Positions 1 through 10,846 of a stretch of 64,000 bases of DNA are shown piece by piece. The position numbers and the translations under genes are program-made. Position 1 is the stretch's first letter. Each line of letters starts with the position of its first letter. The stretch lies in contig JADJBK010000006.1 of assembly GCA_016703745.1 (NCBI GenBank), positions 2,108,001 to 2,172,000 on the forward strand, read 5' to 3'. Origin of the DNA: Nitrosomonas sp. Its GTDB lineage: Bacteria > Pseudomonadota > Gammaproteobacteria > Burkholderiales > Nitrosomonadaceae. A model generated the notes under the pieces. The model was not told where the DNA came from and did not search any database. It saw nothing but the letters and a program-made list of their open reading frames with translations.

Positions 1-932
1 ATGCCTCCGAAAGCTGAAACCGGGTCGGTTGCAAGGGCTTTCTCGTAGGCCAGTTGCGGGGTATCCGCAATCGCCACCCCGCAGGGGTTGGCATGCTTGA
101 CGATTACACAGGCGGACTGTTCAAATGTTTTGACACATGCCCACGCCGCATCGGTATCTGCAATATTATTATAGGAAAGTGATTTACCCTGAATCTGCCG
201 ATAATCTGCCAGGCTGCCAGCAAAATTATAGGTGTTACGGTAAAAGGCGGCCTGCTGGTGAGGGTTTTCTCCATAACGCAATCGTTCAACTAACGCGAAA
301 TTGAGATGGAGCTGATCGGGAAATGTCTGCGGATGATGCGTGGCATCCAGTGCGGTCAGATAATTGCTGATGGCGGCATCATAATGGGCTGTGTGCGTGA
401 ATGCCTTTCTGGCCAATGTAAAACGATAGTGCTCCAGATCCGGTTCATCTGCTGATTTGAGTTTTTCCAGCAGGGTTGCGTAATCCTGTGGATCGGTAAC
501 GACCAGCACACGTGAATAATTTTTGGCTGCGGCGCGAATCAGAGTTGGCCCACCAATATCAATATTTTCAATTGCATCGTCCAGGGGACAATCCGGTTTG
601 GCAATCGTTTGCGCGAAAGGATAAAGATTGACGACGACGAGATCAATAGGGAGGATTTGCGAGGTTTCCATGGCATGTTGATGCTCATCCAGTTCCAGCC
701 TGGCCAGAATACCTGCATGGATTTTGGGGTGTAGCGTTTTGACACGACCATCGAGCATTTCCGGAAAACCAGTGTAATCGCTGACTTCGGTAACCGAAAT
801 ACCATTCTGCTTCAGGGTGCTGGCGGTTCCTCCCGTTGAGAGGATTCTGAAATTCATTTGCTGCAATGCGGTGGCGAGTTCAACAATGCCTGTTTTGTCG
901 GAAACACTCACTAGAGCTTGTTTGATAGTCAT
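1..932 (-). CDS. purH: Bifunctional AICAR formyltransferase / IMP cyclohydrolase (3' end outside window)
   Basis: This is the N-terminal ~310 residues of PurH, which carries out the last two steps of de novo IMP synthesis: formylation of AICAR, then ring closure. The protein starts [19 protein letters not shown], the usual opening of the MGS-like IMP cyclohydrolase domain. The formyltransferase domain then begins with the family motif RYGENPHQ near residue 245, followed by KHANPCG. No stop is reached before the window edge, so the gene is cut by the window and is not a pseudogene. It lies 11 bp downstream of fis on the same strand, so it is probably co-transcribed with dusB-fis. The ATG is at 932. 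Confidence 0.95.
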   Translation of the reverse strand, partial: MTIKQALVSVSDKTGIVELATALQQMNFRILSTGGTASTLKQNGISVTEVSDYTGFPEMLDGRVKTLHPKIHAGILARLELDEHQHAMETSQILPIDLVVVNLYPFAQTIAKPDCPLDDAIENIDIGGPTLIRAAAKNYSRVLVVTDPQDYATLLEKLKSADEPDLEHYRFTLARKAFTHTAHYDAAISNYLTALDATHHPQTFPDQLHLNFALVERLRYGENPHQQAAFYRNTYNFAGSLADYRQIQGKSLSYNNIADTDAAWACVKTFEQSACVIVKHANPCGVAIADTPQLAYEKALATDPVSAFGG

Positions 933-943
933 TTTTGGGTCAA

Positions 944-1192
944 TTATTTGATGAGTTGGTGTTTGAGCAGGCGGCTGCGCAAGGTATTGCGGTTGATGCC
1001 AAGCAGTTGGGCGGCTCTGCTCTGATTCCCATTAGCATGGCGCATGGCGATTTCCAGAAGCGGTTTCTCCGCGCTGTTAATGACCATTTCGTAAATTGGG
1101 CAGGACTTTTCACCATCCAGTGCCCGGAAGTAGGTTTCCAGGGATTTACGGACACACGAGGCAATTTCATTCTCATCAATGGTAGCAGTCAT
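944..1192 (-). CDS. fis: Fis-family nucleoid/DNA-binding protein
   Basis: This 82-residue protein matches the size and layout of Fis. It has an N-terminal dimerisation part and a C-terminal helix-turn-helix: [20 protein letters not shown], then [11 protein letters not shown] (residues ~46-76). Fis bends DNA and adjusts transcription of growth-linked operons and recombination. Its start overlaps the dusB stop by 4 bp (ATGA), the classical proteobacterial dusB-fis arrangement, which implies translational coupling. The overlap and the full-length HTH make the assignment firm; its target genes here cannot be read from the sequence. Confidence 0.92.
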   Translation of the reverse strand: MTATIDENEIASCVRKSLETYFRALDGEKSCPIYEMVINSAEKPLLEIAMRHANGNQSRAAQLLGINRNTLRSRLLKHQLIK

Positions 1193-2202
1193 CGTGCGGT
1201 TTCCTCATTATCCGTATAGGCGAGCTCCATACCCTGCTCCGCGAGTTCATCAAAGAAAAAATGGGTTGCTGTCAGCTGCGCATCTTTTGTTTGTAACTGG
1301 TTCATGGCATGACGAAACGCGGCGGAACCAACCAGCCCTCGGGTGTACCAGGATATGTGTTTACGTGCCATGCGTACCCCCGAGTATTCTCCATAAAATT
1401 CATATAATTCATGGAGATGATTGATCAGAATGCGGCGGATTTCTACGGTGGTTGGTGGAGGCATATACTCGCCAGTCATCAGAAAATGTTCAATTTCTCG
1501 AAAAATCCATGGTCTGCCCTGTGCAGCGCGTCCGATCATGACGGCATCGGCACCTGTATCAGCCAGTACCTGTCTGGCTTTTTGTGGGGAAGTAATATCA
1601 CCATTGGCGATAACAGGTATGCGGATCGCCGTTTTAACCAGCGAAATCGTTTCATATTCTGCTTCTCCCCGGTAAGCGCAGGCACGAGTTCGACCATGAA
1701 TTGCCAGCGCCTGAATGCCGGCATCCTCGGCGATACGCGCAATGGCCAATGCATTTTTATGATCTGGATCCCAACCGGTTCGGATTTTAAGTGTGACTGG
1801 AATATCGACTGCATTCACCACTGCCTGCAGAATTTTGCTGACCAGACTTTCATCTTTCATCAAGGCGGATCCCGCCATGACATTGCAAATCTTTTTAGCC
1901 GGGCAGCCCATATTAATATCAATAATTTCAGCGCCTTGTTCAGCATTGTGTCTGGCAGCATCGGCCATCATCAATGGGTCGGCACCTGCAATCTGCACCG
2001 ATACAGGCCGGACTTCACCCTCATGGCAAGCGCGTCGCCGGGTTTTTTCTGACCCCCACAGCAATGAGTTGCTGGATACCATTTCGGAGACAGCCATCGC
2101 CGCTCCCATTCGCTTGCACAATTGACGAAAAGGGCGATCGGTGACTCCCGCCATTGGCGCAACGATCAATTTATTTTTGAGTTTATGTTGACCAATCTGC
2201 AT
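1189..2202 (-). CDS. dusB: tRNA-dihydrouridine synthase B
   Basis: This FMN-dependent enzyme reduces specific uridines of tRNA to dihydrouridine. The 337-residue TIM-barrel protein shows the N-terminal APMAGVTDRPFR motif, the catalytic cysteine in NMGCPAKK (residue ~100), the substrate/FMN motif ANGDITSPQKA, and the phosphate-binding GRAAQGRPW. The DusB subfamily call rests on these motifs plus the linkage to fis directly downstream. It is the first gene of the dusB-fis-purH unit. The 85-bp gap to the UbiH-like gene upstream may hold its promoter. Confidence 0.93.
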   Translation of the reverse strand: MQIGQHKLKNKLIVAPMAGVTDRPFRQLCKRMGAAMAVSEMVSSNSLLWGSEKTRRRACHEGEVRPVSVQIAGADPLMMADAARHNAEQGAEIIDINMGCPAKKICNVMAGSALMKDESLVSKILQAVVNAVDIPVTLKIRTGWDPDHKNALAIARIAEDAGIQALAIHGRTRACAYRGEAEYETISLVKTAIRIPVIANGDITSPQKARQVLADTGADAVMIGRAAQGRPWIFREIEHFLMTGEYMPPPTTVEIRRILINHLHELYEFYGEYSGVRMARKHISWYTRGLVGSAAFRHAMNQLQTKDAQLTATHFFFDELAEQGMELAYTDNEETAR

Positions 2203-2287
2203 AAAAAACCGTTAATTTTGCGGGTACCTATAGAGATGACATTCAACTTTAGAGCCGTTCTGACAGATAATACGGTGGAAATTAAAA

Positions 2288-3496
2288 CTATCCTCTTGCC
2301 CCAAATATCATTCTGCGTGCGACAAAACGCTTGGCAGGTGGTAAATGGTCGAGAGCGGCCAGCCCCCACCCCGTTGCGGTTTGTAGCAAAGGAAAATTGC
2401 GGGTAAATAATTTAACCAGGGAATCGGTGAACAACCGGCCACCTTCGCGATCAATGCGGCGCCGTTTATTATAACTTGCCAGCATGTGAGGACTACCAGC
2501 TTCATTGGCGCCGCCAGGAGAGGTATGACTTATTTCATCGGCAAGTTCCCATGCATCACGCAAGCCGAGATTGAAGCCCTGGCCTGCGACCGGGTGCAGG
2601 GTTTGTGCGGCGTTGCCGATTAGAACAGTCCGTTCAGCAGTGACATTCGATGCATGCTTGAGTATCAATGGAAAACTGGTACGCTGGCCTGCTGCAACAA
2701 AATTGATTAATTTATTATCAAAGCTGTTTTGTAATTGCGACAAAAATTCCTGGTCCGCAAGCTGCAGGATAGTTTCAGCCTTGTCAGTGGGTAATGTCCA
2801 CACCAGCGCATAGCCCTGGCCGGAAGGCAGTAACGCCAGCGGACCATCCAGCGTAAAATGCTCAAATGCCGCGCCCTGCTGTTGTGACGTTACCTCAAGA
2901 TTGGCGATGATAGCGGTCTGGCCGTAGTCGTGAGTCTGGTACTTCACCCCAGGTACCTGCTCCGCCAGCCTGCCACCATCCGCTAATACCAGCAGGGCGG
3001 TTGATGCCAGTTTATCGATTCCGTTCTGCTGGTATCTTATTCTGGCGTGCTGCGCATCGGTTTGGAATGAAGCCACTTGTGCTCCTGTTTGATAATCGGT
3101 TTGCCCTTGTTGTACCTGTGAGCGTAACGCAGCATAAAGCTCATGATAATTCACCACATAACCGAGTGCCGGAACACCGGCATCACCCGGGGTCAGGTGT
3201 GTCTGGCCTGAATGACCTCGATTGGTAATATGTACCGCTAAAATGGGTGTGGGCTGCGTCAGTTTTTCCCATACACCCAGACGTCGCAGAATCAGATGGC
3301 TGCCATAAGAAAGTGCCAGCGGCCGTGGATCATCCACTACTTCAGGCAATGCACGTGCTTCCAGCAGCAGAACCGAGCAATCATATTCCTGTAAGGCCAG
3401 TGCCAGCGCCATACCCACTGGCCCGCCACCGGCAATAAGTATGTCAACCTGTTGTTCAGGCAAGACGCCCGGTTTGTCTGGATCGCTATTACTCAT
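2288..3496 (-). CDS. UbiH/COQ6-family FAD monooxygenase
   Basis: This is a flavoprotein hydroxylase of the ubiquinone-biosynthesis family (UbiH/UbiF/VisC), ~402 residues. It has the dinucleotide-binding [12 protein letters not shown] near the N terminus, an internal VLADGG, and the C-terminal FAD motif [21 protein letters not shown]. The chosen ATG at 3496 ([10 protein letters not shown]) overlaps the 3' end of hisD by 8 bp; a longer frame upstream would lie entirely within hisD and is unlikely. It probably hydroxylates the ubiquinone ring, feeding the quinone pool used by the bc1 complex encoded at 12.4-15.0 kb. Whether it is UbiH, UbiF or a broad-specificity enzyme cannot be told from the sequence. 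Confidence 0.85.
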   Translation of the reverse strand: MSNSDPDKPGVLPEQQVDILIAGGGPVGMALALALQEYDCSVLLLEARALPEVVDDPRPLALSYGSHLILRRLGVWEKLTQPTPILAVHITNRGHSGQTHLTPGDAGVPALGYVVNYHELYAALRSQVQQGQTDYQTGAQVASFQTDAQHARIRYQQNGIDKLASTALLVLADGGRLAEQVPGVKYQTHDYGQTAIIANLEVTSQQQGAAFEHFTLDGPLALLPSGQGYALVWTLPTDKAETILQLADQEFLSQLQNSFDNKLINFVAAGQRTSFPLILKHASNVTAERTVLIGNAAQTLHPVAGQGFNLGLRDAWELADEISHTSPGGANEAGSPHMLASYNKRRRIDREGGRLFTDSLVKLFTRNFPLLQTATGWGLAALDHLPPAKRFVARRMIFGARG

Positions 3497-4787
3497 AGCG
3501 ATAGCGTGCTGATCTCGCATGAGCCTCCAGCCCCTCGCCACGTGCCAGTATTGTGGCAATATGGCCCAGTTGTGCGGCACCTGCCGATGAAACCTGAATC
3601 AAGCTGGTGCGTTTCTGGAAATCATAGACACCCAGTGGAGAAGAGAAGCGGGCAGTGCCTGATGTGGGCAATACATGATTCGGTCCTGCGCAGTAATCGC
3701 CCAACGCTTCACAGGTATGTCGCCCCAGAAAAATAGCGCCGGCGTGTTCAATGCTGTCTACCCATTGTTCTGGATTTTCAACCGATAATTCCAGGTGTTC
3801 CGGCGCGATATGGTTGGCGATCTTGCAGGCTTCCTGCAAATCTCTTACCCGGATCAGGGCGCCACGATTTTGTAGCGATGTGCGAATGATCTCATGACGA
3901 GGCATGGTTTTAATCAGCCTGGAGATGCTTTCCCTGACGCGTGCAAGAAAGGCCGCGTCAGGGCAGAGCAGGATCGATTGTGCCTGTTCGTCATGCTCGG
4001 CTTGTGAGAATAGATCCATCGCGATCCAGTCCGGATGGGTCAATCCGTCACAGATTATGAGAATTTCAGATGGACCGGCAATCATGTCGATACCAACTGC
4101 TCCAAACACCTGACGTTTGGCTGCAGCCACAAAGGCGTTACCTGGCCCGACGATTTTGTCGACTCGCGGAATGGTCGCTGTTCCGTAAGCAAGCGCGCCT
4201 ATGGCTTGAGCACCGCCGATGGTGAAAATCCGGTCTACCTCGCTGATAGCTGCTGCGGCCAGCACCAGTGGATTGCAATAGCCGCCAGGGGTAGGGGTTA
4301 CCATAATCAGTTCTTGCACCCCCGCGACCTTTGCTGGAATAGCGTTCATCAATACAGATGAAGGATAGGCTGCTTTCCCACCAGGAACGTATAGCCCAAC
4401 ACGCTTCAGTGGAGTAATTTTCTGTCCCAGCATGGTGCCATTTGCCTCAGTGTACTGCCAGGAGGCGGCTATCTGTTTTTCGTGATATCGACGAATGCGC
4501 GTTGCTGCACACTCCAGCGCCGTTCGCGCTTCCATATCGATTGACTGCAAAGCATTCTGTGCGCGTTCTTGAGATATTTCAATCTGATCGATCTGGGTCA
4601 ATTCCAGATGATCAAACTGACGGGTATAGTCCATCAGTGCTGAGTCACCAAGCGTTTTGATGTTATTCAAAATCTGGTGAACTACTTGTGTCACTTCAAC
4701 ATCCTGTAAAGACTCAACTGCAAGCAAGTTGGCAAGGGATTGCTCGAAGTCCGCATCTAAAGTCGATAGTTGATTGATATTAATCAT
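3489..4787 (-). CDS. hisD: Histidinol dehydrogenase
   Basis: HisD oxidises L-histidinol to L-histidine in two NAD-dependent steps, the end of histidine biosynthesis. The 432-residue protein is of normal length. It shows the substrate/zinc-site motifs of the family: [21 protein letters not shown] (zinc histidine), [19 protein letters not shown] and [14 protein letters not shown]. It overlaps hisG by 4 bp (ATGA) on the upstream side and the UbiH-like gene by 8 bp downstream, so the three genes form a compact operon. Confidence 0.96.
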   Translation of the reverse strand: MININQLSTLDADFEQSLANLLAVESLQDVEVTQVVHQILNNIKTLGDSALMDYTRQFDHLELTQIDQIEISQERAQNALQSIDMEARTALECAATRIRRYHEKQIAASWQYTEANGTMLGQKITPLKRVGLYVPGGKAAYPSSVLMNAIPAKVAGVQELIMVTPTPGGYCNPLVLAAAAISEVDRIFTIGGAQAIGALAYGTATIPRVDKIVGPGNAFVAAAKRQVFGAVGIDMIAGPSEILIICDGLTHPDWIAMDLFSQAEHDEQAQSILLCPDAAFLARVRESISRLIKTMPRHEIIRTSLQNRGALIRVRDLQEACKIANHIAPEHLELSVENPEQWVDSIEHAGAIFLGRHTCEALGDYCAGPNHVLPTSGTARFSSPLGVYDFQKRTSLIQVSSAGAAQLGHIATILARGEGLEAHARSARYRYE

Positions 4788-5482
4788 TTTCTTTGAATGA
4801 CTGCGCGGAATATATCAAGTAAGGGCTGAATAGCTTGGTACTTTAATTTTAATGCGGCCTGGTTGACGATCAGCCTGGCAGAAATAGGCATGATTTCTTC
4901 TGCCACTCGTAAATTGTTGGCTTTGAGCGTGCTGCCAGTTGAAACCAGATCAACGATGGCATCGGCTAGTCCTACCAATGGCGCCAGTTCCATGGAGCCA
5001 TAAAGCTTGATTAGATCGACGTGCATTCCTTTGGCTGCAAAATGATCTCTTGCCGTTTTGACATATTTCGTTGCCACGCGTAGCCGCGCACCTTGGAAAA
5101 CCGTGGCGGCATAATCAAAATCATTTCTGACAGCGACCATCATGCGACAACTGGCTATCTGCAGGTCAAGTGGCAGATAAAGCCCGCTAGTGCCGTGTTC
5201 AAGTAGCACATCCTTGCCAGCCACTCCCATATCCGCCGCCCCATATTGCACATAAGTCGGCACATCCGTAGCGCGTACCATAATGAGACGAATGCCTGGC
5301 CGGTTGGTAGCGATAATCAATTTACGTGAGGCTTCGGGATCATCCAGCGTAACCACGCCAGCTGCCTTGAGAAAAGGCAGCGTATCCTCAAAAATTCGCC
5401 CTTTTGAAAGAGCGATGGTGACTGCTGAATCAGGTGTTGATGTCGACAATCTGGAGCTACCCAATGAGATTGGCTTCTGCAA
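4784..5482 (-). CDS. hisG: ATP phosphoribosyltransferase, short form
   Basis: This is the first enzyme of histidine biosynthesis. It couples ATP with PRPP and is the usual feedback-control point. The core begins [18 protein letters not shown] and contains the PRPP loop [13 protein letters not shown] near residue 190. At 232 residues it lacks the C-terminal regulatory domain, so it is the short HisG that works with HisZ; hisZ is not in this window. About 20 residues precede the family core, and the start at 5482 overlaps the sodB 3' end by 26 bp; a slightly later start is possible. It is coupled to hisD by a 4-bp overlap. Confidence 0.94.
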   Translation of the reverse strand: MQKPISLGSSRLSTSTPDSAVTIALSKGRIFEDTLPFLKAAGVVTLDDPEASRKLIIATNRPGIRLIMVRATDVPTYVQYGAADMGVAGKDVLLEHGTSGLYLPLDLQIASCRMMVAVRNDFDYAATVFQGARLRVATKYVKTARDHFAAKGMHVDLIKLYGSMELAPLVGLADAIVDLVSTGSTLKANNLRVAEEIMPISARLIVNQAALKLKYQAIQPLLDIFRAVIQRK

Positions 5483-6098
5483 ACTCCCAGTTAATCAATT
5501 TGTCGAGTAAAGCCTTGATGTAGTCTGGGCGTCGGTTCTGGTAATCAAGATAATAGGCATGTTCCCATACATCTACGGTCAATAATGGACGAAGATTGCT
5601 GGTTAGTGGTGAATCTGCATTGGCAGTTTTGGTAATGACGAGTTTGTCACCATCCTGTGCCAGCCACGCCCAGCCGCTACCAAATTGAGTAACCGCCGCA
5701 TTGGCAAGCTCTTGTTTGCAGTTGTCCACGGTACCAAATGCTGCTTTAATTTTCTGTGCTAGTGTGGATGAGGGTTCTCCCCCTCCATTGGGACTCAAAC
5801 TGTGCCAGTAAAACATATGATTCCAAATTTGCGCGGCATTGTTGAAAATGCCTGCCTGATCCGCTTTTCCAGCCGTTGCGGTGATAATCTGCTCTAGCGA
5901 TTGCCCTGCAAATGGCGTACCCGCCACCAGTTTATTCAAGTTGTCGACATAGGCCTTGTGGTGCTTGCTATAGTGAAAGCTGAGCGTATGTGCGGAAATA
6001 ACAGGTTCCAAAGCATGGTCGCTATAAGGTAGTGGTGCTAGTACGTAAACATTGCCGGATTGAGCCGGTTTAGAAAAGTTTTCCAGAGAATTGCTCAT
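5457..6098 (-). CDS. sodB: Superoxide dismutase, iron type
   Basis: This cytoplasmic enzyme dismutes superoxide. The ligands are visible as His42 (FHYSKHH), His94 ([11 protein letters not shown]), Asp176 and His180 ([11 protein letters not shown]). The [11 protein letters not shown] segment with Gln next to the metal site, and GGGEPS, are typical of iron rather than manganese enzymes. The start is the ATG at 6098 because AAAGGAAG lies just upstream; the frame stays open 13 residues further, without a ribosome site. It sits between an ExbD-like gene and hisG, all on the same strand. An ammonia oxidiser with high respiratory flux would need such an enzyme, but that link is inference. Confidence 0.93.
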   Translation of the reverse strand: MSNSLENFSKPAQSGNVYVLAPLPYSDHALEPVISAHTLSFHYSKHHKAYVDNLNKLVAGTPFAGQSLEQIITATAGKADQAGIFNNAAQIWNHMFYWHSLSPNGGGEPSSTLAQKIKAAFGTVDNCKQELANAAVTQFGSGWAWLAQDGDKLVITKTANADSPLTSNLRPLLTVDVWEHAYYLDYQNRRPDYIKALLDKLINWEFAEANLIG

Positions 6099-6169
6099 CT
6101 TGCTTCCTTTGAAAATAAAGTTAAAAAATGAAGCCATAACCAGCCTGGTGATCTAGTCTATTGGAGATT

Positions 6170-6601
6170 TTACTGAATACCATTTGAAATTTCTGTAGTG
6201 AAGGTGACCTGATTATACCCTGCCAACCGTGCAGCTTCCATGACTGTGATAACGGATTGGTGACTGGCACTGGCATCCGCACTGATAACAATGATGGGGT
6301 GCTCCTGTGATTTGGCTGCACGATGCAGCGAATCGCGCAAATCTTCAATGCTGACAAACTTTACCGGGACCATGTTGATGGTGTATTCCCCGCCTGCACT
6401 GACGGCCACATCAATTACGACGGATTGTTTGGCGATATCCGTTTCCAGGGCGTTTGCCTGCGGGAGGGTTATCTCCAGCGCTGCAAATTTTGAGTAAGTG
6501 GTTGTAATAACCAGAAATATAAGGATAACCAGCAATACATCAATCATGGGAACCAGGTTGATTTCAGGCTCTTCTTTTTTGCGTCCTCGTTGAAAATTCA
6601 T
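6170..6601 (-). CDS. ExbD/TolR-family biopolymer transport protein (orphan)
   Basis: This 143-residue inner-membrane protein has a short cytoplasmic N terminus, one membrane helix (residues ~18-38, [20 protein letters not shown]) and a periplasmic domain ending in the ExbD/TolR fold. The Asp in MIDVLL is the conserved proton-path residue of ExbD/TolR. ExbD normally works with ExbB and TonB, and TolR with TolQ, to couple proton flow to outer-membrane work. No ExbB/TolQ or TonB is adjacent; the gene is first in a run with sodB and hisG and is divergent from purE. The partner must be elsewhere if it is functional. Confidence 0.85.
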   Translation of the reverse strand: MNFQRGRKKEEPEINLVPMIDVLLVILIFLVITTTYSKFAALEITLPQANALETDIAKQSVVIDVAVSAGGEYTINMVPVKFVSIEDLRDSLHRAAKSQEHPIIVISADASASHQSVITVMEAARLAGYNQVTFTTEISNGIQ

Positions 6602-6711
6602 CTGGGGTCAGTTGGTTAGTGGATGAGGAAATTTCGAACTCACATTTTTATTCTAGTTTATTATTACCTTTTCACCAAACCTCGCGGATATATTTATTTG
6701 AAGGACACCAA

Positions 6712-7209
6712 GTGAATCAGCCCCAGGTCGGCATTGTGATGGGTAGCAGTAGTGACTGGAACGTGATGCAGCATGCTGCAAGCATGCTCAGGGATTTCGG
6801 GGTGTCATATGAAAACCTGATCATCTCCGCCCATCGTACCCCGGATAAAATGTTTGACTATGCGCAAACAGCGTGTACACGTGGTCTGAAATGTATTATT
6901 GCTGGCGCGGGTGGAGCGGCTCATCTGCCTGGCATGCTTGCTGCCAAAACTACGTTGCCGGTATTGGGTGTGCCGGTTACATCGCGGCACCTGCAGGGTA
7001 TTGATTCCCTGCTTTCCATCGTGCAGATGCCAAAAGGTATACCAGTCGCCACTTTTGCTATCGGTGAGGCGGGGGCAGCTAATGCCGCGCTGTTCGCAAT
7101 CGCATTACTTTCCATTAGTGACAGCGTGCTCGCGTATCGTCTCGATCAGTTTCGTCAGAATCAGTCAGCGCAAGTTGCAGCAATGACACTTCCTTCAGAA
7201 GAAGCATGA
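6712..7209 (+). CDS. purE: N5-carboxyaminoimidazole ribonucleotide mutase
   Basis: PurE moves the carboxyl of N5-CAIR to give CAIR in purine synthesis, directly after PurK. Motifs are [28 protein letters not shown] and [13 protein letters not shown], giving ~165 residues, normal for class I PurE. I chose the GTG at 6712 (VNQPQVGIV) because AAGGACA sits 5-11 bases upstream and family members start here; an ATG 31 codons earlier would add an unrelated tail. The stop overlaps the purK ATG by 4 bp, so the two are translationally coupled. Confidence 0.95.
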   Translation: MNQPQVGIVMGSSSDWNVMQHAASMLRDFGVSYENLIISAHRTPDKMFDYAQTACTRGLKCIIAGAGGAAHLPGMLAAKTTLPVLGVPVTSRHLQGIDSLLSIVQMPKGIPVATFAIGEAGAANAALFAIALLSISDSVLAYRLDQFRQNQSAQVAAMTLPSEEA

Positions 7210-8342
7210 TCGAGCCGGGTGCAATGCTTGGCATCCTGGGCGGTGGTCAGCTGGGAAGGCTGTTTGTCATGGCAGCTCATTCGATGGGGTACAGGGTTAC
7301 GGTGCTGGATCCGGCTCGGGATAGCCCGGCTGGTCGTGTTGCCGAACGGCACCTGTGTGCGGATTATCTGGACTTTGTGGCGCTGGATGAGTTGGGCTCG
7401 ACCTGTGCAGGTGTCACCACCGAATTTGAAAACGTGCCAGCGGATGCTCTGCGTTATCTGTCAAAATTCTGTTTGATCAGTCCGGATGCGGATAGCGTTG
7501 CCACCGCACAGGATCGAGTTCGGGAAAAAAAGTTTTTTACCCGTCATGGTTTTGCGCTGGCGCCTTACCTTGTTTTGGATGGTCAGCGACCGTTAATTGC
7601 CACGATTGATCCTGCCCTGTTTCCCGGGATACTTAAAAGCAGCCGTTTTGGCTACGATGGAAAAGGCCAGGTATCCGTTGACAGCCCTGGTGAATTACGT
7701 GGTGCGCTGATTCACATGAATAACGGGGGCTGTGTGCTGGAGAAAAGGGTATCTCTGGTGCGGGAAATTTCGGTTATTCTCGCCAGAGGACGGGATCAGC
7801 AGACTGCCTGCTATCCTGTTGCTGAAAATCGCCATGTCAACGGTATTCTCGATGTCAGCATTATTCCGGCAGAGATCGAAGAGTCGATTGCCGCACAGGC
7901 GTGTGAAATTGCCAGGCAAGTCGCCGTCCAGCTGGACTATGTCGGTATATTGGGTATTGAATTCTTCTTGCTGGATAACAACCAGCTCCTGATCAATGAA
8001 ATGGCTCCTCGTCCACATAATAGCGGCCATTTTACGCTTGACGCCTGCGTCACCTCTCAGTTCGAGCAACAGGTGCGCGTGCTGTGCGGCCTGCCCTTGG
8101 GCGGCACTGGTCTCCTGCGTCCTGCTGTGATGGTCAATCTGCTGGGTGATCTATGGCAGGGCGATTCTCCGCCTGACTGGCGTTCGATACTTGATCATCC
8201 AGATGCAAAGTTGCATCTGTACGGTAAGCAGGCCGCCCGTCACGGCAGGAAAATGGGGCATTTCACGGTACTGGCCGATACGCTCGACGCGGCGCTGGCG
8301 AAAGCGCTGAATATTAAACAAGCATTAACTGCAGTAAGATAA
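7206..8342 (+). CDS. purK: N5-carboxyaminoimidazole ribonucleotide synthase
   Basis: PurK carboxylates AIR with bicarbonate and ATP to make N5-CAIR, the substrate of PurE encoded just upstream. It is a 378-residue ATP-grasp protein. It begins with [24 protein letters not shown], contains the ATP-lid segment [13 protein letters not shown], and ends with the metal-site region [12 protein letters not shown] (residues ~265-276). It shares 4 bp with purE. Downstream is a convergent PEP-CTERM gene; only a weak stem (8361-8390) without a T-run lies between them. Confidence 0.95.
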   Translation: MIEPGAMLGILGGGQLGRLFVMAAHSMGYRVTVLDPARDSPAGRVAERHLCADYLDFVALDELGSTCAGVTTEFENVPADALRYLSKFCLISPDADSVATAQDRVREKKFFTRHGFALAPYLVLDGQRPLIATIDPALFPGILKSSRFGYDGKGQVSVDSPGELRGALIHMNNGGCVLEKRVSLVREISVILARGRDQQTACYPVAENRHVNGILDVSIIPAEIEESIAAQACEIARQVAVQLDYVGILGIEFFLLDNNQLLINEMAPRPHNSGHFTLDACVTSQFEQQVRVLCGLPLGGTGLLRPAVMVNLLGDLWQGDSPPDWRSILDHPDAKLHLYGKQAARHGRKMGHFTVLADTLDAALAKALNIKQALTAVR

Positions 8343-8407
8343 TCTCCTGCTTTTTCAACCCTGGGAGTCAGTTGAAGAGCCTGATCCCAGAGTTGCGAGT
8401 GATTTAT

Positions 8408-9145
8408 TTACGGACGTATTGAACGTGCCCTGCTTACACCTAAACCAGCCAGGGCAATACCGAGTAACGCCAGCGTGCCCGATTCGGGAATGGCTACAGG
8501 AGGCGTGGGGCGATCGTTTCCACTGATCCGGCTGATTTTGAAATAGTCGAGGTTTTTGTCGTAACCTCTTGCGTTATAGGGAGCTGCAGCAAGAATCAGG
8601 TAACGCCCGGCGATTCCATTTATACCGAAATTTTGTGTGTTATTGATGGGTACATTCAGGAAATCAAAAGCAGTAAAACCCAGGCTACTCAGATCAGAGA
8701 ATTTTTTGCCAAAGAAATTATAATCGGCACCGAGCGCATCGCCCCCAATCCAGGCGCGGATATCGGCATCATTTTGTTTCCAGCCAATCTGAAAATCGGT
8801 AAACAGATAATCGGCGCTACCAAATTCAAAAACGATCAGCTCATCCTTGCCGTCGTTATCTACGGCATGTTGTGGGGAGGAATCTGACTCACCGGGACTC
8901 TTGACACCTAAACCTCCGTTAAACTGTTTGAGCGTTGCTTTAACAAACAAACCCAGTCCAGGATTGTCATTGGTTGCGTAAGCGCGGGCCGTGAGCGTTT
9001 TGCCGGCATTGGTAAAAGTACATTCATTACCCACGCCAGAAGTGCATGTGCCCGAGGACAGCCCCCAGGAAACTGGCGTAGCGTGACTATTGCCTGCCAA
9101 GCCTGAAATAGTAACCAATGCACTTATGACTAATAATTTTTTCAT
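8408..9145 (-). CDS. PEP-CTERM sorting-domain exported protein
   Basis: This 245-residue secreted protein has an N-terminal signal peptide (MKKLLVISALVTISGLAGNSHA) and a C-terminal PEP-CTERM-type tail. The tail is a PES motif (IPESG) followed by a hydrophobic helix (TLALLGIALAGLGV) and a basic end (SRARSIRP). Such tails are recognised and cut by exosortase, usually in Gram-negative bacteria that make exopolysaccharide. The middle has no recognisable enzyme motif and only two Cys, in CTSGVGNEC; it may be a surface or matrix protein. The PEP variant PES is common in the family. Its partner exosortase is not in the window. Confidence 0.85.
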   Translation of the reverse strand: MKKLLVISALVTISGLAGNSHATPVSWGLSSGTCTSGVGNECTFTNAGKTLTARAYATNDNPGLGLFVKATLKQFNGGLGVKSPGESDSSPQHAVDNDGKDELIVFEFGSADYLFTDFQIGWKQNDADIRAWIGGDALGADYNFFGKKFSDLSSLGFTAFDFLNVPINNTQNFGINGIAGRYLILAAAPYNARGYDKNLDYFKISRISGNDRPTPPVAIPESGTLALLGIALAGLGVSRARSIRP

Positions 9146-9685
9146 CTTCGTCTCCTTGTTTGTTATTCGTAAATCGTCAGTTTTGCTGTGTTTTCATCGC
9201 TCATGCATTGCCACGTCAGGCTGTGGAGTTCTTGCTGCATGAACTGAAAATCAGTATTTGTATAAAAGCAATTAACGTGCCAAGAATAATTAGCATTTGT
9301 TTACATTGAGTTGTGATGAGGTGTCGTTTTTTATGCGAGATGTTGTAAAAGTGATCGACGTTGTCTGCTCGATAACGGCAATCAAAGGGTGCAATAAAGT
9401 TTCTTGGAAAGTGCGTTTGAAAGTTGAGGTGTGGCGTAGTGTTTGGCAGGATTGGGCAAGGTGGGCTGGGTAATTGAACTCAGGACGGTACCTGCAGGTT
9501 AGCAAGCAGTACATGCTTGAAGTCTGCCTATTTGGCTTATAATGCTTGGTTTTTAGTAATTTTTCTGCAGTCGTGAAACTTTATTTTTCGCCGAGTAGGA
9601 TGATGTTTCTTCGTTTTATGGGTGCGTTGTGCTCCATTTTTCGCTTTATTTGTGAGCGTTCACTTTTTGATTGCGTTTGTGTGTC
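9146..9685. other. 540-bp intergenic region between divergent genes
   Basis: This is the AT-rich spacer between the divergent PEP-CTERM gene and the Rieske oxygenase gene. It should contain both promoters. A 74-codon open frame on the minus strand (9290-9514) has no recognisable protein and no good ribosome site. I see no repeat or RNA gene here. Confidence 0.5.
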
Positions 9686-10792
9686 ATGACCAGTCCAGTT
9701 TGTATTTCAGGAGCAGATTCAGGTTCTCCCCAACTGTCTGTCGATTGGTATCTGGATCATGAAATATATACACTAGAAAAAAAACTACTTTTTGATCAGG
9801 GGCCTGGCTATGTCGGTCACGAACTGATGGTTCCGAAACAAGGCGATTACCATGTACTGCAGAGCACAAATGATGCAAGCATGCTGGTGCACAACCAGCA
9901 TGGCATCGAGCTGTTGTCAAATATCTGTCGTCACCGACAAGCGTTGTTGCTTGAAGGGCGAGGCAATATTCGTAATATTGTTTGTCCGATACATCGCTGG
10001 ACGTATGCAACCGATGGCAAGCTGCTGGGTGCGCCACATTTCAGGCAAAATCCATGCCTGAATCTGGAAAAAAAATCATTGCAGCAATGGAATGGATTGC
10101 TCTTTGATGGAAAGCGAGATATTCAGAAAGATCTAAATGGGCTGCATTTCAATGAATTTAATTTCTCTGGATATATGCTCGATCGGGTACGGGTCGATTA
10201 TTATCAATGCAACTGGAAAACTTTTATCGAAGTGTATCTGGAGGATTACCATGTGGATTCCTTTCATCCGGGACTGGGTAAATTTGTTGATGTCAGTCGA
10301 CTCGAATGGACATTCTCCGACTGGTACAGCATACAGACTGTTGGAATGCGGACTGAATCAAGCATGGCTGATTCGGTTACATATCAAAAGTGGCGTGAAC
10401 TCGTTAAGCAGCAATATCATGGTCAATTACCGCCACATGGTGCAATCTGGTTGCTGTATTACCCGAATATAATGCTGGAATGGTATCCGCATACACTGGT
10501 AATTAGCACGATATTGCCAACTGGCCAGGAGAGTTGCGCCAATATTGTCGAGTTTTATTATCCGGAGGAAATTGCATTGTTCGAACGGGAGTTTGTTGAG
10601 GCAGAGCAGGCGGCCTATCAGGAAACGGCCAAAGAAGATGATGAGATTTGTCGGCGAATGACCGCAGGCAGGCGCGCGCTTTATCAGCAGGGGAGAAATG
10701 AGGTTGGTCCTTATCAGCTTCCGATGGAAGCAGGCATGGCGCATTTTCATCAATTTCTACGGCGCGAGATCGGGCCTTATTTGACAGAATAA
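9686..10792 (+). CDS. Rieske non-heme iron oxygenase, alpha-subunit type
   Basis: This protein has a Rieske 2Fe-2S domain with Cys81-x-His83 (CRHRQ) and Cys100-x2-His103 (CPIHRW), followed by a mononuclear-iron catalytic domain. The motif NWKTFIEVYLEDYHVDSFH (residues ~176-194) supplies His189 and His194. The layout is that of ring-hydroxylating dioxygenase or choline-monooxygenase-like alpha subunits. At 368 residues it is compact, and no beta subunit, ferredoxin or reductase is adjacent. The ATG at 9686 is preferred to a TTG five codons earlier; neither has a strong ribosome site. It leads a run with a SpoIIAA-like gene and two small membrane-protein genes. The substrate is unknown. Confidence 0.82.
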   Translation: MTSPVCISGADSGSPQLSVDWYLDHEIYTLEKKLLFDQGPGYVGHELMVPKQGDYHVLQSTNDASMLVHNQHGIELLSNICRHRQALLLEGRGNIRNIVCPIHRWTYATDGKLLGAPHFRQNPCLNLEKKSLQQWNGLLFDGKRDIQKDLNGLHFNEFNFSGYMLDRVRVDYYQCNWKTFIEVYLEDYHVDSFHPGLGKFVDVSRLEWTFSDWYSIQTVGMRTESSMADSVTYQKWRELVKQQYHGQLPPHGAIWLLYYPNIMLEWYPHTLVISTILPTGQESCANIVEFYYPEEIALFEREFVEAEQAAYQETAKEDDEICRRMTAGRRALYQQGRNEVGPYQLPMEAGMAHFHQFLRREIGPYLTE

Positions 10793-10846
10793 AAGATCAC
10801 CGAGTAACAGATTGAGGTCATATGATACTAACTGGAGCGAACTGAA

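Noticed and set aside
9290..9514. 74-codon open frame on the minus strand
   Set aside because: No ribosome site, no recognisable domain, and it lies in a promoter region between divergent genes.
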